Shown: positions 35,648 to 45,595 of the stretch, piece by piece
Layout of the letters: each line of letters starts with the position of its first letter
How positions within the stretch are numbered: the first letter of the stretch is position 1
NCBI RefSeq assembly: GCF_048544455.1
Contig: NC_133529.1
Location: 47,221,456-47,285,455 of the forward strand
DNA length: 64,000 nucleotides
Direction of reading: 5' to 3'
Origin: Silene latifolia
Lineage: Eukaryota > Streptophyta > Magnoliopsida > Caryophyllales > Caryophyllaceae
Program-made: the position numbers and the translations under genes
Notes under the pieces: model-generated
What the model was told of the DNA's origin: nothing
The model's database searches: none
What the model saw: only the letters and a program-made list of their open reading frames with translations

Positions 35648-38600
35648 CTAGGCATAGTATCGTTTCAGTTGGTCAAGGTTTGTTGGGTTTGAAAACTCAT
35701 TCCCGTCTAGGTCTGTGATTCTAACCGCACCCCCTGGGAGTATGGATTTGACTAGAAATGGTCCGGCCCAATTAGGTTTGAATTTTCCTCGTGGGTCAAC
35801 AGGTAAGAGAGCTCTAACCGATTTAAGCACTAAGTCTCCTTCTTTGATGTTTCTTGGCCTAACCCTTTTGTTGAAAGCTCGTTTGATACGTGCTTGATAT
35901 GTTTGGACATTATGCAAGGCGCGTAGCCTACGTTCATCCAGAAGGATGAGTTCTTCATATCTATCCCTCTTCCAATCGGATTCCGGGATTTGACTTTCGA
36001 GTAAAATACGCAAGGATGGTATTTCTAGCTCGACTGGTTGTACAGCTTCCATGCCGTAGGTCAAATAAAAAGGAGTAGCCCCAGTGGGCGTCCTGACAGA
36101 TGTACGATACCCCCATAAAGCAAAGGGTATCTTGCTTGGCCAATCTCTATAGTTGTCAATCATTTTCTTGAGAATCGTGACAACATTCTTGTTTGTCGCC
36201 TCTACCGCGCCGTTAGTCTGTGGTCTATAGGGCGAAGAGTGGTGATGCTTAATCTTGTATTTGGCTAGCAATTGCTCGGTCTCAGCTTGGAAATGTGATC
36301 CGTTATCGCTAATGATCTCATGTGGGCAACCATATCGACAGATGATGTTGTTTTGTATGAACTTTGCCACATTTTTAGTTTGTAAGACCGGTGTAGGAAG
36401 CCGCTTCTACCCATTTGGTGAAATAGTCAATTGCCACTAGAATGAAACAGTGACCTCTGTTCGACCGGGGTTATCTTCCGATTATGTCAATTCCCCATGC
36501 GAAAATGGCCAAGGGGATGTCATCGTATAGAGCAATGAAGGAGGGACATGTTGTACATTCCCGAAGATTTGGCAATTGTGGCAATGTCTTACGTATTTGA
36601 TGCAATCGGATTCCATTGTGGTCCAATAATATCCCAAACGTGTGATTTTCTTTGCCATCATGGGCCCACTCATGTGAGGACCGCATTCTCCGTCGTGGAC
36701 TTCTTCCATCACCTTTCGTGCCTGTGAATGATCAAGGCAACGTAGGACTACACCAAGAGGTGTTCTTTTGTATAATTCCCCTTGCATGAGAACGTATTGG
36801 GAAGCTAGTAGGCGTATAGCACGTTGTCCCCTCTTGTCCATATCTGGTGGATATGTACCATTAAGCTTAAAATTCAGGATTGCTTGGAACCAGGGTTCCT
36901 GTGCGATTTCCTCTTCATCGGTGATTTGGTGGACGTAAGCCGGCTCTGACCGTCGTTCGATGCACAAAGGCATTTCCATCATGTGATCTGGCATATTGAT
37001 CAAAGATGCAAGTTTCGCAAGAGCGTCTGCAAATTGATTTTCTTCCCGAGGTAGGTGTAGGTAGGTTACGTGATCAAAGAATTGAGCGACTTGGTCTATT
37101 CTAGCCTGATAAGGTGCGAGGCTTTCGCTTTGGATTTTCCACGATCCTGTAACTTGGTTGATGATCAGTGATGAATCCCCATGTACTCGGAGGTTTTTGA
37201 TTCCTAAGCTCACTGCCGCTTGTAGCCCAATGAGACAAGCTTCGTATTCTGCAGCATTGTTTGTCACCTCGAAGTCGAGTTTGACAGCAATTGGTGTATG
37301 CTCGCCTTCAGGAGAAATGAGCAACACTCCTATTCTGAATCCTCTTAAGTTCGATGCTCCATCAAAGTACAAGTCCCAGGAGTCTACATCAGTTTGGAGT
37401 ATGTCCTCGTCTGGAAATGACCAAGTATCTATTGTTTGTGCGTCGTTGATAGGATTTGCTGCGAAAAATTCGGCGACGGCGCGACCTTTTATAACTTTCA
37501 GTGGTACGTATTTGAGGTCGAATTCTGAGAGCATCAGGGTCCATCTTGCTAGACGTCCGTTGAGAACGGGTTTTTCGAAGAGGTATTTGACTGGATCCAT
37601 TTTGGAGTATATTTTGACGGAGTAGCTAAGCATGTAATGGCGTAGCTTCTTCATTGCCCACACAAGAGCGAGGCATGTCTTTTCGAGTTGTGAGTATTTG
37701 CACTCGTACTCCAGGAACTTCTTACTAAGATAGTAGATATCTCTTTCTTCACTTCCTACGGTTTGAGCCAGCATGGCACCCATGGCTGTTTCTGTTACTG
37801 TGAGATATAAACCAAGAGGTTGATCTTGTTGTGGTGGCATGAGCACTGGTGGTTTAGCCAATATCTCTTTGATTCGGTCGAACGCCTTTTGACAATCATC
37901 ATCCCACATGGTGTGGTCCGTTTTCTTGAGTTTCTTGAAGATAGGCTCACAGATCATCGTAAGTTTCGATATGAATCGACTTATATCTTTGTACTTTTCC
38001 CGGGAATCCTCGACTTCTTTTTGTTTGAGGTTGTGGCATTTCGATCGAGCTTTGATTTTGGAAGGATCTATTTCTATACCTCGTTGGCTAACGACGTACC
38101 CCCAGGAGTTTGCGGATGTTACCCCAAATGTGCATTTCGAGGATTGAGCCTCATGTTGTACTTTCGTAGTCTTGCGAAGAACTTGCGAAGCTTCGCAATA
38201 TGTCCCTCTCTTTCCTTAGATTTGACAATCATGTCATCTACGTATACCTCGACTTCTTTGTGCATCATGTCATGTAGGAGCGTAGCTGCAGTGCGTTGAT
38301 ATGTAGCTCCGGCGTTGATCAATCCAAACGGCATTACCGTATAACAATAGGTTCCCCATTGGGTGACAAATGCGGTCTTATGCATATCTTCCATGGCCAT
38401 CTTGATTTGGTTATAACCCGCATACCCATCCATGAAGGATAAGTAACGCGTGGTCGTGCAGATTGTCCACCAATATGTCGATATGAGGTAGAGGGAAGTC
38501 ATCTTTTGGACTTGCTTTGTTTAAGTCCCTAAAGTCAACACAAACACGGATTCTCCCATCCTTTTTGGGTACGGGTACTATGTTAGCTACCCAGTCAGAA

Positions 38601-39910
38601 TACTCGGAAATTTTGATGAACCCGGCTTTGAATTGCTTGTTAACTTCTTCCTTAATCTTTAGAGCCCATTCTGTTCTCATTCGTCGAAGCTTCTGTTTCA
38701 CAGGCTTGAAACCTGGCTTAATCGGAATTCTATGTTCGGCGATATCCCTGTCGATCCCTGGCATGTCTTTGTAGGACCAAGCAAAAACGTCTTTGAATTC
38801 ATTTAGGAGGTCTATGAAATCGGCCCTTTCGGTAGAGCTCAAGGTAGTCCCTATCCTAAGTTCTTGGGGTTCTAGTTCGGTTCCTACATTGATGGGTTCG
38901 GTGTCCTCTATTACTGGTCCCCCTTCCCCTTCCTGTAATATTTCTTTGGCTACGTAGGGAGGTATTTCGATTGAGTCGGGATCTTGGTCATCCTCAGTAT
39001 CATCGTAAACAGAATTGCACTCAAGATAACACAAAGAGTAAGTAGAACCTGATTTATTCATATTAAAATTTGAGTAGAGTTGAAACAAAGAAGCCAACTG
39101 ATCCATGGTCAGTGGCGGCAAAGGGACAAATGGTTGGGGCATTTCCCGAACTCTGCGACTACTCGAGGCTAAGCTAGGAGAAACAAAGGGAGTGGGGATG
39201 ACGACAGAAGTAGACTCTCTAATGACTTCTCTAGATTCCGACTCGACTCCGACTCCGACTCGAACTCATCGTCTTGGTTCTCCTTTGAACATCTCTCCTT
39301 CTCCAGTGGTGAGCTTGAAGAGTCTTCCTTGATTGTTGGTCCATTTGATTGATTTTCTCCATCCTTTCTGCTGTCTTGCGTCGGTTTCTGTGATTAACGC
39401 GGTGGGGTTGAAACGATCGTCTTGAAGTATCATGGTAATGATCTTATCCTGCGCGGCTCTAACGAATCGATCTTCTCCAAACAATAGGCTAACAGCTTGT
39501 TCGTCTAAGCAAGGTGCTTGACGGGTTTTGACCGTAGGAACCGTTTCTGGAGGGATAAAGTAGCAATCGTGAAAGATCTCGATTCCGGCTAGCTTCCTCT
39601 CGAGATAATGCCAAGGTTCGGGAAATCCGTGAAAGAGCTCTAGACTTCCTTCTTGAACAAAGTACCCATTTAAAGTAGGGAGATAGGGTCGCATTTGGAT
39701 TCCTACGTGCTTGCGGTTTTGGACTTGGGCAAGCATTTCGAGAACTTCTTCTTTTGTGGGTTTGTACCCTAGCCCCAGTGGTATCCTCGTTGAGTTGCCT
39801 TCCTTGTATGGTGCGAAGGTATTCTTCCGAATAGGGTTCAAAGGCATTCCAGGGAAGTATCCCTGGGATTTAAGTATGTGGTTGACCACCCAGTTAGAGT
39901 AGGGATTATA
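35648..39910 (-). pseudogene. Element B pol: RT, RNase H, second RNase H, integrase (frameshifted)
   Basis: In order on minus: a protease-RT linker (39889-39266), RT with FKDVFAWSYKDMPGID (about 38770) and YVDDMIVKS (about 38225-38250), gypsy RNase H (37850-37560), and a second plant/archaeal-type RNase H (LYFDGASN at about 37380, TNNAAEYEACLIGLQ, HGDSSLIINQ, ADALAKLAS at about 37015). Next come an integrase zinc finger (H-x6-H, then CHNC, about 36570-36690) and the integrase core (SDNGSHF and GAVEATNK, about 36170-36310), followed by a C-terminal domain ending QLKRYYA. The dual RNase H defines the Tat lineage. Frame breaks occur near 39265, 38470, 38150, 36500 and 36390. It follows gag-protease in frame across one TAG. 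Confidence 0.92.
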
Positions 39911-42391
39911 CTATAAGGGTGCCAACTCACTTTCTATGACACTTACACTTTGGAAGCCCCCAAGTTCGTATACAGGATCTGCAAGGACTTGATTGTTCGA
40001 TTGTTTTTCGATTATTGCCTTGATGGGTGACGAAGTGATCGTCACTACTTTACCATTTAGTGGGATCTTGATCTTTTGATGAAGGGTGGATGTTACCGCT
40101 TTGGAAGCGTGAATCCAAGGCCTTCCCAGAAGTATGTTGAAGGAAGCTTCAATGTCCACTATTTGGAAGTTAACCTTTCGTTCGATTGGTCCCGTAGCTA
40201 TGGTTAGGTTGACAAGTCCTACCACCTTTCGTCGTGTACCGTCATATGCACGCACACCTTGATTGGTAGGGGTCCAATCCGACTCTTTCATGACTAGCTT
40301 GTATGCCGTTTTGAGGGGTATGACGTTGACCGCGGAGCCATCATCCACCAAGGTCATTGGCACATTCTTCTTTAGACAAATGACAGTGATGTATAGAGCA
40401 AGGTTGTGACTAGCGCCAAAAGGTGGCAAATCTTCGTCCGAGAAAGTAATAGGATTACTTAGCTTTGGTGATTCTTGGAAGACCAAGTTGACTACATCTT
40501 GAGGAGTGGAGTTATGTGCTACATTTAGCTTGGCCAAAGCTTGCATTAAAGCTTGGCGATGTGGGAATGAGCTTGCTACTAATTGACAGACTGAAAGATC
40601 AGCCTTTGTCTTCTGTAATTGCTTGAGCAAATGATCAGTGGAGTCATCTTCGTTGTCATTTGGTGTGAAGACATTGGTTGGACCATTTTGATTAGTGCTT
40701 TGATATGGACGACCCGAACGAGTTAGGTGGTCCACATCTTGGTCTTCACCATTTTGGACTATTTCTTTGACTAGGGAGTTTTCAATGAGATACTCGTCCT
40801 CATCATCGTCGGCCCAAACTCCATTGATTGTAGCTAGTTCTCTCATTCTCATGATATCATCTTCTAGTCGTATGATTTGGTCGACTAGTTTATCAACTAC
40901 GGCGACTACTTCTTGCATAGTGGCATTTGGAGAGAAGATTAGTGGCACGTGTTCTTTGGGTGTTGCGTTGGGATTGCGTAAAGTTGTCACCACGTTTTCT
41001 AGTTCCCAAACTTGCCTATCTACACTCCTTGCCCATGTGATGAAGTCGGAAATGGTAGGGGAGATAGTTGAGTAGAACCCTTCATTCTTGATTGCATAAA
41101 TTTCATTTTCGATTGGAGAAATGAGGTGTGAGCAATCTAAAGTAGATTCCTCACTTGTGATCACTAGAACTCCAAGAGGATTCTGAGTGTTGTTGGGTTT
41201 ACCTCCCGGCGGTATTGGTAGTCGACCATCTTCAATCATGTCTTGAAGCACGTTTTTCAACTTGTAGCATTTTTCTGTATCGTGCCCCTTGCCCCTATGG
41301 TATTCACAGTACGAATTCTCGTCCCAGAATTTGGACTTCCTTTCGGGTTCGGGAGTAGGTCCAATGGGTTGGAGTTTACCTTTCTTCATTAACCTTTTTA
41401 GAGCGTTGGAGTAAGTGTCCCCAAGGTTTGTGAATTTCCTTGGTGGGGTATTTTTCTTGGATGGCTCGAGAAGGTTAACTTCATCGGTCTTGCTAGTGGA
41501 GCCGTATGAACGACTTGTGGACCCTTGATATCCTCGACCTACCGTTTTGGACAAGAGTCCTTTACGGATGTCATCTTCAATCCTTGTCCCTAGTACGGTT
41601 AAGTCCTTGAAAGTTTTGATGTTTTGGTATCTCAAATGATTGGCATAGATGGGTTTGAGATTATCCACAAACTTCTCCACAAGAGTAGCTTCATCCGGGC
41701 GTTCAACTAGTTGAGTGCTAGTCTTCCTCCACCTACTTAGGAAGTCGGTGAATCCTTCTTTGTCATTTTGGGTAAGAACCTCTAGAGTATGCATGTTTAC
41801 TTGGATCTCGGCATTATCCGCATATTGTTTAGAGAACTCGATTGCGGCATCTTCCCAAGTAGCGACCTTCTTGTGATCTAAAGAGTAGAACCATTGCCTC
41901 GGGATGGTGTCAAGAGATGAAGGAAAGATCCTTAAGAACATCTCGGGTTTGATGCCTTTGATAGACATGTAATCCTTGAAGGCACGGATGTGGTTCAAAG
42001 GGTTCTCGTGTCCCTTGAACTTAGGGATATCCGTCATATTAAAGTTAGTTGGCAATTTGGAATTGACGGCCTCATACTTGCGATTGTTCTCCCTATAAAT
42101 GTCATCCCCCTTAAGGTACATCAATTGCTCCTCTAGGTATTGGAGTCTTTTCTCAGCTACAGTCATCCCCATGAGAGGATTTTCATCCTTGGATTCGTTG
42201 TCAGAGTCACGTAGTACTTCACTTTCATGAGGAGGCAACCTTCCCTCCACGGCATAGATACGGCCCTCGATGAGCGCAAGGCGGTCATAGGTTTGTTCTT
42301 GGGTAGCTTGCATTTGGGCTAGCACGGCTAGGATTCGATCATTACCATCTTGAAGTTGGTGTAGGTTTGTTTCATCACTTGATCCGGGCAT
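39911..42391 (-). CDS. Element B gag-protease polyprotein (826 codons, intact ORF)
   Basis: The frame starts MPGSSDETNLHQLQDGND and is open to TAG at 39911-39913. The gag domain is at about residues 120-290 (NHIRAFKDYMSIKG, RQWFYSLDHKK, FTDFLSRWRKTSTQL). A zinc-knuckle-like CEYHRGKGHDTEKC follows at about residue 360. A retroviral-type aspartic protease lies at about residues 670-790 (VDDGSAVNVIPLKTAYKL, ILLGRPWIHASKAV). In the homologous protein of A the position of the TAG is occupied by Tyr, so the stop is probably a nonsense mutation rather than a programmed stop; readthrough cannot be excluded. Gag forms the particle and the protease processes the polyprotein. Confidence 0.9.
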   Translation of the reverse strand: MPGSSDETNLHQLQDGNDRILAVLAQMQATQEQTYDRLALIEGRIYAVEGRLPPHESEVLRDSDNESKDENPLMGMTVAEKRLQYLEEQLMYLKGDDIYRENNRKYEAVNSKLPTNFNMTDIPKFKGHENPLNHIRAFKDYMSIKGIKPEMFLRIFPSSLDTIPRQWFYSLDHKKVATWEDAAIEFSKQYADNAEIQVNMHTLEVLTQNDKEGFTDFLSRWRKTSTQLVERPDEATLVEKFVDNLKPIYANHLRYQNIKTFKDLTVLGTRIEDDIRKGLLSKTVGRGYQGSTSRSYGSTSKTDEVNLLEPSKKNTPPRKFTNLGDTYSNALKRLMKKGKLQPIGPTPEPERKSKFWDENSYCEYHRGKGHDTEKCYKLKNVLQDMIEDGRLPIPPGGKPNNTQNPLGVLVITSEESTLDCSHLISPIENEIYAIKNEGFYSTISPTISDFITWARSVDRQVWELENVVTTLRNPNATPKEHVPLIFSPNATMQEVVAVVDKLVDQIIRLEDDIMRMRELATINGVWADDDEDEYLIENSLVKEIVQNGEDQDVDHLTRSGRPYQSTNQNGPTNVFTPNDNEDDSTDHLLKQLQKTKADLSVCQLVASSFPHRQALMQALAKLNVAHNSTPQDVVNLVFQESPKLSNPITFSDEDLPPFGASHNLALYITVICLKKNVPMTLVDDGSAVNVIPLKTAYKLVMKESDWTPTNQGVRAYDGTRRKVVGLVNLTIATGPIERKVNFQIVDIEASFNILLGRPWIHASKAVTSTLHQKIKIPLNGKVVTITSSPIKAIIEKQSNNQVLADPVYELGGFQSVSVIESELAPL

Positions 42392-43146
42392 CTCGAAAAC
42401 TGGATAAGAGATCGGCGACGAATCAAAACACGATCGACCATTCTAACACACTTGCTAAAAGAAGAAATGTTTTGACTCGTGAAGTGGGTGTGTGCCACTT
42501 GTGTTGAGTGAGCTTTGAAGAAAGACAAGGTTTTTTGAAAATGTGTGTCCTAGTCAACTGTAGTGTAGTTGTAGGAGTGGACTCGAAGTGAGGTTTTGAA
42601 ATGGGCTTGTGGCCCGAATTTTGACACGGACAGAGTTTTGACCGGATTTTGCGCTAATCAAAGGCCTATTTCGAAATTTTGGTTAAGAAAAGGGTTTTGA
42701 TCGTCATGGTTTTGTTTAGAAGTGGTGATCACGTAAGGTATACACATTTATACAAGCATTATAACGGGATGCTGAGTGCATTTAAAAGGGTTTTGGTTTA
42801 AAGGGTGGGTTGCCATACCGAACCATCAAACCCGAAGTCTGTGGAGAGGCTCGTACCGAACAAGAGTAAGGCCGATTCCTAGTCCATTTCCTCAAGTAGT
42901 GAAGGCCCTTGATACAAACAAGAGTAAGCATCATGGTATGGATGACGTCAATCGCTATCCATCCTTAGGGTCAAATAAGAATTAGGACCGTTTAGACGGG
43001 ACGATTGGTCGAATGGGTTGGGTTGGGCCTAAGAAGGCCGAATAAAACGGTCTAGGAAGACCGAGTTATGAAAACCGACAATTGTCTTGTACAAACTATT
43101 CCCTAACCTTGTTCAAGTTTCACCCTTGCTACACGTAAGTGTATTA
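42392..43146 (-). other. Leader of element B between primer binding site and gag
   Basis: No convincing frame is present. This is the expected untranslated leader. It holds no tandem array, unlike the leader of A. Confidence 0.7.
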
Positions 43147-43164
43147 TCCCCAGCGGAGTCGCCA
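43147..43164 (-). other. Primer binding site of element B
   Basis: The minus strand reads TGGCGACTCCGCTGGGGA next to the 5' LTR, identical to the site in A at 50414-50431. This sequence is typical of the Ogre/Tat group; I recall tRNA-Arg as the primer but have not verified it. Confidence 0.85.
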
Positions 43165-43859
43165 AAGCGTCAGACGGGCCGCCACACGGGGCGCTTGGGT
43201 TGGAAAAGAGAAACAAGCGTTTGCATTTTTGTATGGAGTCGCCACCAATTTTTATGGGAAATTGGAACCGTTCGAATACTTCGTGTCACGTCAAGACACA
43301 AAGTAAAGACATGAACACTAAGCAATCGTTACCCTTAGCATTCTATGTCTAGAATGACTCTCGTGGATGCCAATGAACACGGGTGCTCACGGAGATCTGG
43401 AGTAAGGGGTGAGGGTACGTATTAGGAAGCTCTTTTGATCGAACACCTAATCCCGCCCGCCTCGATAGCGGCCTCTACTAATGATTAGGGAAGTTATTCG
43501 TACTTGATATATCGTCGGTTATATGCATGCAATGCAACATCCAAGTTTTAATCCTAACATGTGAGAATTAGGCTAAGTCGGTGAACAATTAATTTAGCAA
43601 ACAATTGGGTCGAAGTAGGAATTTAAATTGATTACATGTGAAAACATACAAGCGATAAAAGAAATACAATAATTATAAATTACAATAATGAAAATTACAT
43701 TAATTACAACGGAATAGGCGATTTATGTCGAAAATACCTTCAAAACGGATAATTTGAGAAAAAGAAATAAAAGAATAAATTACGAACAGATCAGGAGGTG
43801 ATAATACGAATAATAGTTAATTGTACGGATGCTAATTAAACTAAGTCAAGACAAAACGG

Positions 43860-43955
43860 AGTTCGGGACAGAACTCGGCCAGAAAGATGCAGCGAGAGCT
43901 GCGTCCCTTAGAATAGGCGCGGCAGAACCTTTGCGTCATTCCTTGGCTCGTCCCA
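43860..43955. repeat. Palindrome block 1 in B 5' LTR
   Basis: Counterpart of 1257-1325. Several substitutions and indels fall inside the palindromes (for example AGGCGCGGCAG for AGGCGCAGCAG), while the adjacent sequence is nearly unchanged. Confidence 0.7.
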
Positions 43956-45015
43956 TTTTGTGAAGCGTAATTGCAAGCCGTTAATGTTAATTGGTGATTT
44001 TAATGATGGATTAAAATTATTTACTCGGATGAAAGTTATTAATAGGTTATTTAACATATGAAGGGGTCGTGAAAACAGTAAAACATGAATGAGACGGAAT
44101 TAAACGAATTAACATGAGACGGATTAATGATAGAAGTGAAAAATATTAATGAGTGAACAAATTAAATCAATTAATTAAGTTAAACATGATGGATTAGTGA
44201 CGAATTAACAATGAATGTGATAATAAACAGATTAGAATGTATCAATGACGAATTCCAGGGATCCAATATGAGTGAATTGAACCTCCACAACCCGGAATTG
44301 AATTTAATGACGAAAACCCGCAAATATGGATTACTTGGGATCTAAGTCGGATTTAAATGATGAATTAAACATGTTAATGAATGATGAATATACATGTGAA
44401 TTAATTATGCTACCATGATGAAGAATTAAAGAACACAAGCGGAAACAAATAAAAGAAAAGACGAATAACAGAGGATGAACGAAGAAGAAAGGAAGCAGGA
44501 ACTGCGGCAGCCTCACGAAGAGGCGCAGCAGGAACTGCGCTCCTTCGAAGAGGCGCAGCAGTTGCTGCGTCCTTTCTCGACGGTTATCTACTGGAAATCC
44601 GTAAAAAGAGGTTTTAAAGCATGGTTTTAGATATCGGTTTTAATGGTATTTTCGACATAAACCTTACAATTGATGATACAATAATAAAATACAATAAATA
44701 AAAGAGAGATTTACACCCTCAGACTTACATGTTGACGAAACGAGAAGGACTAAGATATCGATTAGTGATGCTCGACGCGAATGCAAAGAAAGTGCCCTCG
44801 TAAGAGGAAAACGATTAAGTTAATTAAGTTGATTGATGTGTAGTTGGTCAAATTGGTCGGTCATGCAAACGGGGAGGCTGGTACTCAGAAGGATCCGAGC
44901 TTACGTGGTCGAAAGTTCAAGCACGTAGACGCCAAAAGTAAGAACAAAGTCTAGAATGCAAAGGGAGAAGAGAAGGGCGGACACTCGCGTGAGAAATATG
45001 AGGAGCGAAGGCTCC

Positions 45016-45023
45016 TATTTATA
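45016..45023 (-). promoter_or_regulatory. TATA box of B 5' LTR
   Basis: TATAAATA on minus, in the same context as 2396-2403, with a palindrome doublet at 45118-45183 upstream. Confidence 0.75.
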
Positions 45024-45117
45024 CTAATCACGTGGAGGAATTAGGATTTCGGAGACTCTTTGGAAGTGAATCTCGGAAAGATATGAAAAAGATACGAGAA
45101 ATACGCAGAAAAGGGCC

Positions 45118-45183
45118 TGGGAAGAGGCGCAGCAGCCACTGCGTCTCTTGGAAGAGGCGCAGCACCTGCTGCATCTGTTCCCA
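45118..45183. repeat. Promoter-proximal palindrome doublet in B 5' LTR
   Basis: Two units with the GAAGAGGCGCAGCA core in tandem, the second extending to TGTTCCCAAAG. Counterpart of 2504-2570. Confidence 0.75.
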
Positions 45184-45590
45184 AAGGGTTTCCTCCTGCG
45201 GAAGAAAGATCTCCGTGTTTGAGTTATGGTAGGACGGAAATAATTCGGTTTTCCTTAATATCTTATGTGAATATTGCGGGAAATTGTTTACTAAAAGATA
45301 AAATTTATGAAATATGGAATAGAAATATCCGGAACATTCGAACATTCGACTCGGGATTTGCAAGTTATCGAGAAAATGGAGACGGTTTTAGGCCCAGACT
45401 CCGAATGTACTCTAATTACTGCCAAAACGACCGTATCGGGACGTAGATGACAACTAAGAGGTAGACATTAATATTTGAGCAATCACTTGACGATAATCTT
45501 ACGAATTGTCACAAACCGTTCCGCGTATCAAACATGCGGCCCAATCATCACCGGGTGGTTTGCGAGAGGTGCAGAAATGAGGTATCTACA

Positions 45591-45595
45591 CACAG
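45591..45595. repeat. Right target-site duplication of element B (CACAG)
   Basis: Pairs with CACAA at 538-542, with one mismatch. Confidence 0.75.

Larger units (their letters stand above)
543..45590 (-). mobile_element. Element B: Tat-lineage Ty3/gypsy retrotransposon with two antisense extra genes
   Basis: B spans 45 kb, of which about 25.4 kb is the nested copia element D. Its own length is about 19.6 kb. In its own direction (minus) it reads: 5' LTR 43165-45590, primer binding site, leader, gag-protease, RT, gypsy RNase H, a second plant-type RNase H, integrase, two antisense genes, polypurine tract, 3' LTR 543-2975. The two LTRs are about 2.4 kb and clearly homologous throughout. The double RNase H identifies the Tat lineage (Ogre, Retand and relatives). 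It inserted in the coding sequence of A. Several frameshifts in pol make this copy defective. Confidence 0.9.
43165..45590 (-). repeat. Element B 5' LTR
   Basis: Homologous to 543-2975. The end next to the primer binding site reads CTGACGCT on minus, where the 3' LTR reads CTGTCCACA, so the exact inner border (43165-43168) is uncertain. The outer end TGTAGATACC is intact. Confidence 0.9.
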
